Source: JBMYQA01 sp049600855
GTDB lineage: Bacteria > Bacteroidota > Bacteroidia > Cytophagales > Flammeovirgaceae
Length of the DNA: 8,248 nucleotides
Direction of reading: 5' to 3'
Assembly (NCBI GenBank): GCA_049600855.1
Contig: JBMYQA010000274.1
Span: 1-8,248 of the forward strand
Under the pieces are notes generated by a model. The model made no database searches. It worked only from the letters and a program-made list of their open reading frames with translations, and had not been told where the DNA came from. Below, in pieces: positions 1 through 6,958 of this stretch. The position numbers and the translations under genes are program-made. The stretch's first letter is position 1, and the number at the start of each line of letters is the position of its first letter.

Positions 1-100
1 TGAACAGCCCAGCACATTTGAATAAAATTCTGGTTATCAGTAAGATAGATATGCAAGAGTTTTGACTAATTTATTTGTGTACGGTAGTAAAAATATAAAG

Positions 101-129
101 AAAAAAGGGGACAATCAGGCGTGCCCCCT
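101..129 (-). terminator. Rho-independent terminator of the M14 carboxypeptidase gene
   Basis: Read on the minus strand, the sequence forms a GC-rich hairpin (AGGGG pairing with CCCCT, with an inner AC/GT pair after a two-base bulge and a loop of about 8 bases). It is followed at once by a run of T residues and then a further T-rich tract. It begins about 22 bases after the carboxypeptidase stop codon, which is where an intrinsic terminator is expected. The same stem on the plus strand has a run of A before it and no T-run after it, so it acts as a terminator only for minus-strand transcription. No gene is evident in the remaining leftmost ~100 bases. Confidence 0.72.
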
Positions 130-151
130 AAACTTGTTTTCTGGGCTGTAT

Positions 152-2662
152 TTACCGTCCCACAAAAAAAATGGCATTTCCCATAACTAATTGTCCGCTG
201 TACCAGAAACCTCTAAACGTGGGCGAATCTGGGAAATACACGACTTCTCCACTCCCCAAACGCTCTACTCCCATCGCAAGCGTTGAAGGCAACTTCTTTT
301 TTAACTTATAGCCCATAAACCCAGCAACATGACTGTCATCTTTATACACCCCCACATTCCAGCCACTCGTAAGGTAAGGGTATAAATTTGAATTTCTTTT
401 AGCCAAATAAAAGTTTTTTGACACGCCAAAAGCTAAAGGGTGGGTTTCATCTAGGTATACTTTGCTAATACTTCCAGCGACATCACTAGACAGTTGCCGC
501 CGATTACGATCTTCATAACTTTTGAGTAAGGCTTCTCCCTGTGGAGTTGCCTCGCTATGTTCTGCATCGTAATCTTGTTTAGCGTCATGCAATTTAGTCC
601 CCTTTAATGAAGTGATTGCACGATCAAGCGCAATCAGGCGGCCACCTTTTCGTACAAAACTTTCGAGTTTTGAATTATACTTATGATATGAGCCAGATGG
701 CAAGACAATGACATCAAACTTTTCTAAACTCACGCCAGACAAGTAATCGGTGTGGAGCACTGTTGCAGGATATTCAATGACTTGCTCAAAATAATGCCAT
801 ACTTCTCCAAAAGAGGTTGAGCTTACTCCTTGGCCTGCAATTAAGGCTACTTTGGGTTTTCCAATAAAGTTCCAATAACTTGATCCTAGATCTTTACCTT
901 CTTCTACCAAACCTGTTTTACTCGTAATCAACGGCTTTTGGTGTTTATTCGCAATGGCAGTCAAGCGCGAAACAAAATCAGTTTTACGTTTATTATCGGC
1001 TTTGGCAATCATTAATGTGCCTCGTTCAAAGGATGCTCCATTTATTTTAAATGGTCGTTCTGCATAACGCACGTTTAGCCCATTGGAAATCAAGTCACCC
1101 AAAAATTGCACATCTTTTACATCATTCCATCGTGCAAAAAACACATAGGTAGAATCCGCTTGTTTATTTATGACCTTCTCAAAGCTCACCTCCTTATCCG
1201 ATACCCCTATTTTAGTTTTCACTCCATAGCTTTCTACGCCATAGATGTAAGGCAAAGCCCATGCGGTCATGTCATACGTCATTGAGTCTGACAATTCAGG
1301 ATCAGGATCAAAGAGCACGCGAACCATATGGTGTTTAGGTTGGTAGGCACTAACGACAATGTCATTTTCGGCAAGCTTAAAGCTTTTAATGCTTTTATCG
1401 AAATAACTATACCCCGACATTTCAGTTTTTCTTTCCATTACTGGATAGCCATAGGCAATTCCTTGTTTATCTAATAATGCTAATACAGCTTGCAAGGTTT
1501 TGGTATTGGTTGAACCTTTAATGACGTAGGCAGCATATGCGCCAACAGGATTAGCCATTCCACTTTTGAAGTATTTACGGAACTCATCGAGCAATCGATC
1601 TTTATGTGTATAAGTCAGTTCAATGGTAGAAAGGCTAGCAGTATAATGATGTATTAAGCGATCGTGAAGGGTCAATGTATCCCCTATACTTGTTTTGATG
1701 GCTAACCCACCAGCGCCAGAGCCGCCTTGTTCATAGGTGAATCCAATTGCCCCATTAAACGTTGGCCACGTATCTCCATAACTTGGATAGAGCAAATCAA
1801 AAGTTTCGTTAGTAAAATATAACCAGCCCTCCTGATCAAAATATTTTGCATGATTTTTCCCCGACAACCGATGAAACTCTCGCTGCCAAGATGTGATGGT
1901 CTGGTGAAATGGCGCTGCTGAAGGCCCAAAAAAGTACGGATTGTTTGGACCCATTTCGTGTAAATCTACATGAACTTGTGGCATCCATTGCTGATACAAT
2001 TTTGTACGAAACTGGCTTTCGATTTGCGTTTGCCAAGCCCAATCTCTGTTGAGGTCAAAACAATAATGGTTTGGTCGTCCATTCGGCCAAGGCTCTCGAT
2101 GATCCCAAGAATCGTAATTGGCATTGGCTTTACGGTTCATCTTCTGATTGTACCAATTGGCATACCGATCGCGCCCATCAGGGTTTTCACAGGGATCAAT
2201 GACCACTACCACTTGATCTAGCCATGTGGCTCCATTGGGCACTTTATCACTCACTAAGTCATATAATACCTTTATGGCAGCCTCCATGCCCGCTGCTTCG
2301 TTGCCGTGTATATTATAACTCAACCACACAATGGGTAACTGTTCTCCTTGTATCGCTCCTTCTGCTAAACCTGCTGCAATCAAATTATTTTGGCGAATTT
2401 CATCTAAACGATCTAGGTTTTTCTTGCTAGAAATAAATGCCGCAATGAGTTTTCTCCGCTCATACGTTTTGCCATAGGTTTCTAACTTGACCATATCCGA
2501 CTTTTCGGCAACATGCTCAAAATAATCCAACATGTCATGATGATAGGTAAACGCAGTCCCCAATTCATAGCCTAGAAAATCGCTAGGAGATTGTAGCGAC
2601 TGAGCTCCTGCTAAGAACCCCAAAAACCAAAAGTAAAACGTCAATACTTGTTTTTTATGCAT
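152..2662 (-). CDS. Secreted M14-family zinc carboxypeptidase with C-terminal glutamine-amidotransferase-like domain
   Basis: This 836-residue protein is predicted to be a secreted zinc exopeptidase that removes C-terminal residues from peptides in the periplasm or outside the cell. Residues 1-20 form a signal peptide (KK, a hydrophobic stretch, then AGA before Q21). The M14 domain spans roughly residues 35-350. It shows the zinc motif HGNE (H119, E122), a third zinc ligand in VDLHEMG (H235), an NPDGRDRY segment (160-167), the substrate-binding NRD (205-207), and the catalytic glutamate in FTYEQGG (E311). Residues ~350-600 are an extension I cannot name. Residues ~602-680 resemble a class I glutamine amidotransferase fold (VALIAG, FDVIVLPSGSY, then VRKGGRLIALD), but no cysteine sits at the expected nucleophile site, so it is probably a non-catalytic or binding domain. 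No other in-frame ATG lies between the start and an in-frame stop about 50 bases upstream. It is transcribed divergently from the thioredoxin-like gene and ends at a clear terminator. The substrate is unknown. Confidence 0.93.
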   Translation of the reverse strand: MHKKQVLTFYFWFLGFLAGAQSLQSPSDFLGYELGTAFTYHHDMLDYFEHVAEKSDMVKLETYGKTYERRKLIAAFISSKKNLDRLDEIRQNNLIAAGLAEGAIQGEQLPIVWLSYNIHGNEAAGMEAAIKVLYDLVSDKVPNGATWLDQVVVVIDPCENPDGRDRYANWYNQKMNRKANANYDSWDHREPWPNGRPNHYCFDLNRDWAWQTQIESQFRTKLYQQWMPQVHVDLHEMGPNNPYFFGPSAAPFHQTITSWQREFHRLSGKNHAKYFDQEGWLYFTNETFDLLYPSYGDTWPTFNGAIGFTYEQGGSGAGGLAIKTSIGDTLTLHDRLIHHYTASLSTIELTYTHKDRLLDEFRKYFKSGMANPVGAYAAYVIKGSTNTKTLQAVLALLDKQGIAYGYPVMERKTEMSGYSYFDKSIKSFKLAENDIVVSAYQPKHHMVRVLFDPDPELSDSMTYDMTAWALPYIYGVESYGVKTKIGVSDKEVSFEKVINKQADSTYVFFARWNDVKDVQFLGDLISNGLNVRYAERPFKINGASFERGTLMIAKADNKRKTDFVSRLTAIANKHQKPLITSKTGLVEEGKDLGSSYWNFIGKPKVALIAGQGVSSTSFGEVWHYFEQVIEYPATVLHTDYLSGVSLEKFDVIVLPSGSYHKYNSKLESFVRKGGRLIALDRAITSLKGTKLHDAKQDYDAEHSEATPQGEALLKSYEDRNRRQLSSDVAGSISKVYLDETHPLAFGVSKNFYLAKRNSNLYPYLTSGWNVGVYKDDSHVAGFMGYKLKKKLPSTLAMGVERLGSGEVVYFPDSPTFRGFWYSGQLVMGNAIFFVGR

Positions 2663-2672
2663 AGCTAGCGAG

Positions 2673-2684
2673 TTAGTAAAACAG
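2673..2684 (-). repeat. Mirrored 12-base upstream element, carboxypeptidase copy
   Basis: Read in the sense of the carboxypeptidase gene, this is CTGTTTTACTAA, ending 10 bases before its ATG. An identical 12-mer in the opposite orientation lies at 2891-2902, 12 bases before the ATG of the divergent gene. Both copies therefore have the same orientation and nearly the same spacing relative to their own start codon, which suggests a shared promoter, operator or translation element. Its function is not known. Confidence 0.6.
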
Positions 2685-2747
2685 TTTTCTCCAAACTGCT
2701 CAATTGGTAGAGTTTAAATTATGAGTAGGGCGGTTAAGGTAAGTTTC

Positions 2748-2761
2748 CCAATTGAAATTGG
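2748..2761. repeat. 14-base near-perfect palindrome, operator candidate
   Basis: CCAATT and AATTGG are separated by a two-base centre (GA). The site lies 85 bases upstream of the carboxypeptidase start and about 153 bases upstream of the thioredoxin-like gene. The arrangement fits binding by a dimeric regulator, but the sequence is AT-rich and short, so chance is a real alternative. Confidence 0.35.
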
Positions 2762-2830
2762 CAAATGGTAATTCGATTTAAGATTTTTTAAAGGGAAGAT
2801 TGGTACGCGCCGAGAACTTTCTTTGCACTA

Positions 2831-2846
2831 AACTCCTTATGGAGTT
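2831..2846. repeat. Inverted repeat with 6-base arms
   Basis: AACTCC (2831-2836) and GGAGTT (2841-2846) flank a four-base spacer, TTAT. It lies six bases before a second, longer inverted repeat. No T-run follows on either strand, so it is not an intrinsic terminator. It could be half of a tandem operator or a leader hairpin of the plus-strand gene. Confidence 0.45.
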
Positions 2847-2851
2847 AATCT

Positions 2852-2874
2852 GGTGAGTAAAACATATACTCACC
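2852..2874. repeat. Inverted repeat with 8-base arms
   Basis: GGTGAGTA (2852-2859) pairs perfectly with TACTCACC (2867-2874) around a seven-base spacer. It lies 40 bases upstream of the thioredoxin-like gene's ATG, in the range of a promoter operator or a 5' leader hairpin. Its left arm and loop contain AGTAAAACA (2856-2864), nine bases that also occur in the 12-base mirrored element at 2675-2683. No T-run follows on either strand, which argues against a terminator. Confidence 0.55.
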
Positions 2875-2890
2875 TATCCATTGCAACCAT

Positions 2891-2902
2891 CTGTTTTACT
2901 AA
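2891..2902 (+). repeat. Mirrored 12-base upstream element, thioredoxin-like gene copy
   Basis: CTGTTTTACTAA ends 12 bases before the ATG at 2915 and is the exact reverse complement of 2673-2684. Its final TAA is in frame with the gene, so it also closes the frame upstream and fixes the start at 2915. It could be a promoter -7 region, a regulator site or a translation-related leader motif; the sequence alone does not decide. Confidence 0.6.
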
Positions 2903-2914
2903 GCTTGTATCATT

Positions 2915-4000
2915 ATGTTCAAAAACGTGCTCGCTCTTTTAGGACTTGTATTTATTCTGGCGGTTATTACCCAAGCCGTCTGGTCTCCTGAACGCTCAGC
3001 TTCTGTCTCCACTACTCAACACCAATCAGATAATCCGATTGAGCTCGGAAAAGTAAATTGGATCAGGGATTATGATGAAGGAAAAAAGCAAAGTGCTGCT
3101 ACCAATAAACCCATTTTCTTGCTTTTTCAGGAAGTTCCCGGCTGCATGACTTGTAAAGATTATGGCGCTGATGTATTGAGTCATCCGCTTGTGGTGGAAG
3201 CGATCGAAAGTGCTTTTGTACCCGTAGCCATCTACAATAATTTAGGCGGAAAAGACCGATCCGTATTGCAATCTTTTCGTGAGCCATCTTGGAACAACCC
3301 TGTGGTACGCTTTGTTGATAGTCAGAATAAGGATTTAGTGCCTCGCCTTTCGGGAGATTATACCGTAGCAGGTTTAGTGAAAGAAATGGTGAATACTCTG
3401 GAACAAGCAAACAAAACCGTTCCGACTTATCTCAGCTTACTCCATGAAGAGCTCCAAGCTAATCGAAGAGGTACTGAAACCGCGACATTTTCCATGCATT
3501 GCTTCTGGACGGGTGAATCTCGTTTAGGGAGTTTAGCTGGTGTGGTCAAAACGGAGGCTGGATTCATGAATGGTCAGGAAGTCGTGCAGCTCGCATACGA
3601 TCCGAATCAAATTTCATTTGTGGAGTTGACAACAGCAGCTTCGAAGTCCAAATGTGCCCGTATGGTATTCACTGATTCGAAGGAAAAACAACAAGAAGCC
3701 GCTCAAATTGTGGGAACCACTCGCGTGGCAAAACGCGGAACTTTCCGTAAAGATCGGGAACCCAAATATCACTTAGGCCGCACAACTTGGCGGTTTGTAC
3801 CAATGACTGAGTTGCAGAAAATTCGGGTAAATACAGCACTTTCCCAACGGCAATCTCCTTGGCAATACTTGAGTGCCCGCCAAGTCGCCTTGCACAAATA
3901 CATTGATAAACATCCGAATAAAGGTTGGAAAAATGTGATTGAATCCAACGCATTCTTTGCAGATTGGCGGCACGCTTTTGAGCTAGCGGATAATGGTTAA
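2915..4000 (+). CDS. Membrane-anchored or exported thioredoxin-fold protein fused to a shortened MsrA-like domain
   Basis: This 361-residue protein probably works in thiol-disulfide exchange or oxidised-protein repair in the periplasm. Residues 4-23 are a hydrophobic signal or anchor. Residues ~46-165 resemble thioredoxin_7/DsbD-gamma domains: NKPIFLLF, then VPGCMTC with a CxxC pair (C77, C80), then a probable cis-proline P129 in NNPVVRF. Residues ~190-265 resemble peptide-methionine sulfoxide reductase A: SMHCFWTGE matches GCFWxxE (C196, E201), GVVKTEAGFMNG matches the GV-TSGYxGG region, and VVQLAYDPNQISF matches VxYDPxxIS. The usual DxGxQYRS segment is missing; C247 sits near its place. Residues 284-324 (KYHLGRTTWRFVPMTELQ to SARQ) form a distinct conserved-looking tail. 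From memory, the VPGUAxxT family of thioredoxin-like (seleno)proteins looks similar, which would make C77 the position of selenocysteine in relatives; I could not check this. The start is fixed by an in-frame TAA at 2900-2902. Its stop overlaps that of the convergent CHAT gene. Confidence 0.82.
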   Translation: MFKNVLALLGLVFILAVITQAVWSPERSASVSTTQHQSDNPIELGKVNWIRDYDEGKKQSAATNKPIFLLFQEVPGCMTCKDYGADVLSHPLVVEAIESAFVPVAIYNNLGGKDRSVLQSFREPSWNNPVVRFVDSQNKDLVPRLSGDYTVAGLVKEMVNTLEQANKTVPTYLSLLHEELQANRRGTETATFSMHCFWTGESRLGSLAGVVKTEAGFMNGQEVVQLAYDPNQISFVELTTAASKSKCARMVFTDSKEKQQEAAQIVGTTRVAKRGTFRKDREPKYHLGRTTWRFVPMTELQKIRVNTALSQRQSPWQYLSARQVALHKYIDKHPNKGWKNVIESNAFFADWRHAFELADNG

Positions 4001-6894
4001 GAAATTTTCTTTTTAATGATAAATCCGCCTACCCCAATAATCAGTATCAACAGGGCAATCGGCCATAGCCAATTGCCTGCTTGCTGAATGGCCGTATCTT
4101 TTCCAACAAGAACAAACGCTCCCCAATAAACTGGATGTGTTAAGTTAGGTTGAGCCTCATTCAAATAAGCAAGCTTTGCCCGACGTAATGCATCCGACTT
4201 TGTCTTACCTGCTGCAATGCCTTGATAAAAAAATTTCATCAACTGCGAGGTAGCTTGATCATCAACCGACCAATGCGACATGACTACATTGGGGCAACCT
4301 GCATAGGCAAAGGCACGGCCTAAACTGGCAATGCCTTCTCCTCGAATGTACTTCCCAAAACCTGTTTCACAAGCACTTAACACCACTAAGTCTGCCTTAA
4401 TTTGCATGCCATACAGCTCATAAAGATTCAAATAACCATCGTTAAGTGTATCTGCTTTCGTATCGAACACCAATTTAGAGTGCATGGGATTTTGATCATC
4501 CACGAGCGCATGCATGGCCAAATGCAAAATTTGATAATTCGCAGCTTCTTTTTTGAACTGGGTTTCGGAGGCAGCCGTAGACAGGTACATGGTGGTTGGT
4601 AAATGCTGTTGGATTTGCTCTGCTTCCTTGGTATTCCAAACCAATGGTGTTAACTGTCCACGGAATTTCCGAACGCCTTCGGGCAATTCCTCATCAGACA
4701 CGATTTCCCCATAGGAAGGCGCAAAAGCTAATACTCCTTTTACTTCGGCACTCCCAAATGGATTGTTAAAATCCGATTCAAATGAATTGGAATACGCATA
4801 ACTGATTTGAAATTGATTGAGTAAATAGGGTAAATTCCGATAATCGAGTTGGGAACTGCTTGGCTTTTGGGTCACTAACAACTCAAAAGGGAGGTAACTT
4901 AATTCAGCATCGGGAATAATGGTTAGTTTACTAATAGTTTTGGGAAGTTGATCGTGTATTGGCTTAAATATTTGCTCATATAACGCATAAGCAGCAGTTG
5001 TATACGCTTGGTAAGCTTTACTTGGATCACGCCTTACTAAATCTGGGTTAAAACACGCTCTAAACTTTTGAATTTGATTAATAATTGCTGAGTCAAACTC
5101 AAATTGATAGGGAAAAATGGCATCTTTACTAATTACAAAGCAGTAAACCATTGATTGTTGATTGCTTTTTTTCAATCGTCCGACAAAGTAGTGAATACTC
5201 GCTTCGTTTTTTTCTAACTGCTCTTGAACCTTAGCAATATTAGGTTGAATGGCTTGATATTTTAATTGATGATAATCAGGATATTGAGTGGCTAATTTCT
5301 TTTTAAACTCACTTAGTGCAGCCTCTGCTTCAAACCTTTCATTGCTAAGCTGTTTTAATCGTTTCCCTTTCTGACGATCCTTTGCATCATTAATCTTAAC
5401 TGTTAATGCATCTATTTTTGCTTTTAATGCATACTCTTGATCGATAATACTGTCGGGTAAACCTAAAGTATTTTTTGTCATGATTGTAATTAATGCATCT
5501 TTCAACAATTGTGACTTACTGCGTTCAGAAAACTCCCATGCTTTTTTAAGGTAATTTTCTTTTTGAGTTTGTTGATAAATCGCTAAACAATCACGAATAG
5601 CTGTCTCAAAAAAAGACCAAAATCTAATTGCTTGCTTTGATTTGGCACCTCGCCCTTCATAATCTGTACGCAATTCTTCCATCACTTGAAAACATAATGT
5701 GTAGGTCTCTATGCCTTTATCGTAAAGTGTAGGGTCATTATTTTTAAGACCAAGTCCAACCAATGCTCTTGCCTTATAGAAAAAAGCATCTTTTGTATGA
5801 TTTCTATTAATAAGCGTTTCAAGGTCTGGATTGGTTAAAACATCTTGATCTTCATAAAATGGTATGTGATGGATAATAGATTGCTGCGCGTGATCTAATG
5901 CAAGTTGATATTTTTTTTGGTTACAATATAGCTTAGCAAGCCTTTCGTAAGCAATGCCATAATATTGGTTGGTATTATATCTACTTTTCACTAGTGTTTC
6001 AAGACTTTTTAAGGCATAGTATTCAGCGGAATCTTCTTGTTCAAGTACGTCGTAAAAGTTACTCAGTAAGCCAAATCTACAATACAAACTTGCTTGTGCT
6101 TGATGATTTACTTGTATGGCTTTCTCTATCTCTCCTTGACTGAAATAAATGCCGGAGAGGTCAGTTAAAACAATATCTCGTTTAAAGCCCACATCTGGAT
6201 CATCTGTCATGGTAGATAAGATATTCAATGCCTGATGCCCCGATTCAATGGCTTTATCATACTCATTGATGCCTCCATAAAACCGTAGATACTCATGTGC
6301 AATTTCATAATTTTGACCTCTACTTCTATTTGATGTCATATCAACAAATTTATCCATGTATTTAATTGCTGACTGCGCATCTCCAAGCTCATTTTGTTTA
6401 ATTGCTAGATCAAAGTAAACATTAGGATTTACATAACTACCCATATTTCGCCATACTGAGAGTGCCCTTTCGTAATTTTTTATCGAATAGTTTATATACT
6501 CTTTTCTATTATAGGCCAAGCCGAAATAATTATATGCATTACCAATTTCACGATGTCGTTTTTCAGGGAAATGTGGAAGTACTAGTGCTAAGGATTCATT
6601 TACCAAATCAATAATCTCGTCATACCGCTCTTGAAAAAAATAAGCATAACACACATTATTGGTTTGTTCTAAATAGAGCCCCCAAAGTTCGTATTTCTTA
6701 TACAATTCAGCCGCCTCAACTAATACGATTTGGGCACTATCGTAATCAGGGACAGATAATAATCGTTCGCCTTCTTTGGCAAGTTTACGAGCTGCTAGTG
6801 TATCTTCTATGGTAAATTGCGCATTTACATGTATCGCTTTAAAACTTAGCAGAAATAGTAAAAGGATGATTGGTAATTGTGTATGAAGCTGCAT
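3997..6894 (-). CDS. Exported TPR-CHAT protein, caspase-like, with C-terminal membrane anchor
   Basis: This 965-residue protein is a probable cysteine peptidase of the CHAT (caspase HetF-associated with TPRs) family. Residues 1-25 form a signal peptide with likely cleavage VNA/Q26. Residues ~35-470 are helical TPR-type repeats, for example YINYSIKNYERAL (133-145) and AYERLAKLYCNQKKYQLALDHA (315-336). ERSKSQLLKDAL (457-468) is the usual linker before CHAT, and a charged helical, probably coiled-coil, stretch covers ~483-540. The CHAT domain (~625-935) carries LTIIPDAELSYLPFELL (657-673), the catalytic histidine in LHLAMHA (H795; A replaces the common G), and the catalytic cysteine in LSACETG (C842), followed by GEGIASLGRAFAYAG. 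Residues ~942-960 are a transmembrane helix followed by KKK. With a signal peptide, this puts the CHAT domain outside the cytoplasm. An in-frame stop 16 bases upstream supports the start. Target proteins are unknown. No partner protease substrate or effector gene is visible nearby. Confidence 0.93.
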   Translation of the reverse strand: MQLHTQLPIILLLFLLSFKAIHVNAQFTIEDTLAARKLAKEGERLLSVPDYDSAQIVLVEAAELYKKYELWGLYLEQTNNVCYAYFFQERYDEIIDLVNESLALVLPHFPEKRHREIGNAYNYFGLAYNRKEYINYSIKNYERALSVWRNMGSYVNPNVYFDLAIKQNELGDAQSAIKYMDKFVDMTSNRSRGQNYEIAHEYLRFYGGINEYDKAIESGHQALNILSTMTDDPDVGFKRDIVLTDLSGIYFSQGEIEKAIQVNHQAQASLYCRFGLLSNFYDVLEQEDSAEYYALKSLETLVKSRYNTNQYYGIAYERLAKLYCNQKKYQLALDHAQQSIIHHIPFYEDQDVLTNPDLETLINRNHTKDAFFYKARALVGLGLKNNDPTLYDKGIETYTLCFQVMEELRTDYEGRGAKSKQAIRFWSFFETAIRDCLAIYQQTQKENYLKKAWEFSERSKSQLLKDALITIMTKNTLGLPDSIIDQEYALKAKIDALTVKINDAKDRQKGKRLKQLSNERFEAEAALSEFKKKLATQYPDYHQLKYQAIQPNIAKVQEQLEKNEASIHYFVGRLKKSNQQSMVYCFVISKDAIFPYQFEFDSAIINQIQKFRACFNPDLVRRDPSKAYQAYTTAAYALYEQIFKPIHDQLPKTISKLTIIPDAELSYLPFELLVTQKPSSSQLDYRNLPYLLNQFQISYAYSNSFESDFNNPFGSAEVKGVLAFAPSYGEIVSDEELPEGVRKFRGQLTPLVWNTKEAEQIQQHLPTTMYLSTAASETQFKKEAANYQILHLAMHALVDDQNPMHSKLVFDTKADTLNDGYLNLYELYGMQIKADLVVLSACETGFGKYIRGEGIASLGRAFAYAGCPNVVMSHWSVDDQATSQLMKFFYQGIAAGKTKSDALRRAKLAYLNEAQPNLTHPVYWGAFVLVGKDTAIQQAGNWLWPIALLILIIGVGGFIIKKKIS

Positions 6895-6958
6895 GATTGA
6901 ATCAGTTAATTAGCAAGAAATATAACTAATTATTCACACTCTATTGCACTAAGCTCGA

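Larger units (their letters stand above)
2663..2914. promoter_or_regulatory. Divergent promoter region with several inverted repeats
   Basis: This 252-base gap separates two genes that start back to back, so it must hold the promoters and leaders of both. It has no credible gene; the longest ATG-initiated frame I noticed is 16 codons (2721-2771). It contains a mirrored 12-base element next to both starts (2673-2684 and 2891-2902), a 14-base palindrome (2748-2761), and two adjacent hairpins (2831-2846 and 2852-2874). A further short inverted repeat (CAGTTT at 2682-2687 with AAACTG at 2693-2698) lies in the carboxypeptidase leader. I could not find a clean Bacteroidota -33/-7 pair (TTTG with TAnnTTTG) on either strand, so transcription starts are not assigned. 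Confidence 0.7.

Noticed and set aside
4..149. Nine-base inverted repeat ACAGCCCAG (4-12) and CTGGGCTGT (141-149)
   Set aside because: It is short, the arms are 128 bases apart, and they flank the terminator with no other sign of a mobile element or recombination site.
2696..2713. tRNA D-arm-like sequence GCTCAATTGGTAGAG in the divergent intergenic region
   Set aside because: It matches the D-arm consensus of tRNA genes, but there is no T-arm (GGTTCRANTCC type), no anticodon stem and no matching acceptor stem around it. At most it is a tRNA fragment, and more likely chance.
2721..2771. 16-codon plus-strand frame starting ATGAGTAGG as a leader peptide
   Set aside because: Too short, with no regulatory codon run and no ribosome-binding or attenuator structure tied to it.
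2900..2907. TAAGCTTG as a -7 promoter box (TAnnTTTG type) for the thioredoxin-like gene
   Set aside because: One mismatch, a poorly spaced ATTG upstream, and a position that would put the transcript start almost on the ATG.
3999..4014. AAGAAA/TTTCTT repeat followed by T-run as a terminator for the plus-strand gene
   Set aside because: The stem is A-T rich with a loop of one base, so it cannot form a stable hairpin; the T-run is part of the CHAT gene's Lys-rich C-terminus.
3997..6894. The CHAT gene as part of an antiviral defence operon
   Set aside because: No CRISPR, nuclease, gasdermin-like or other effector gene is adjacent; neighbours are a housekeeping tRNA methyltransferase and a redox-type protein, and the CHAT protein is predicted to be exported.
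6917..6924. TATATTTC (minus strand) as a -7 box for the CHAT gene
   Set aside because: One mismatch to TAnnTTTG and no TTTG-like -33 box at a proper distance upstream.
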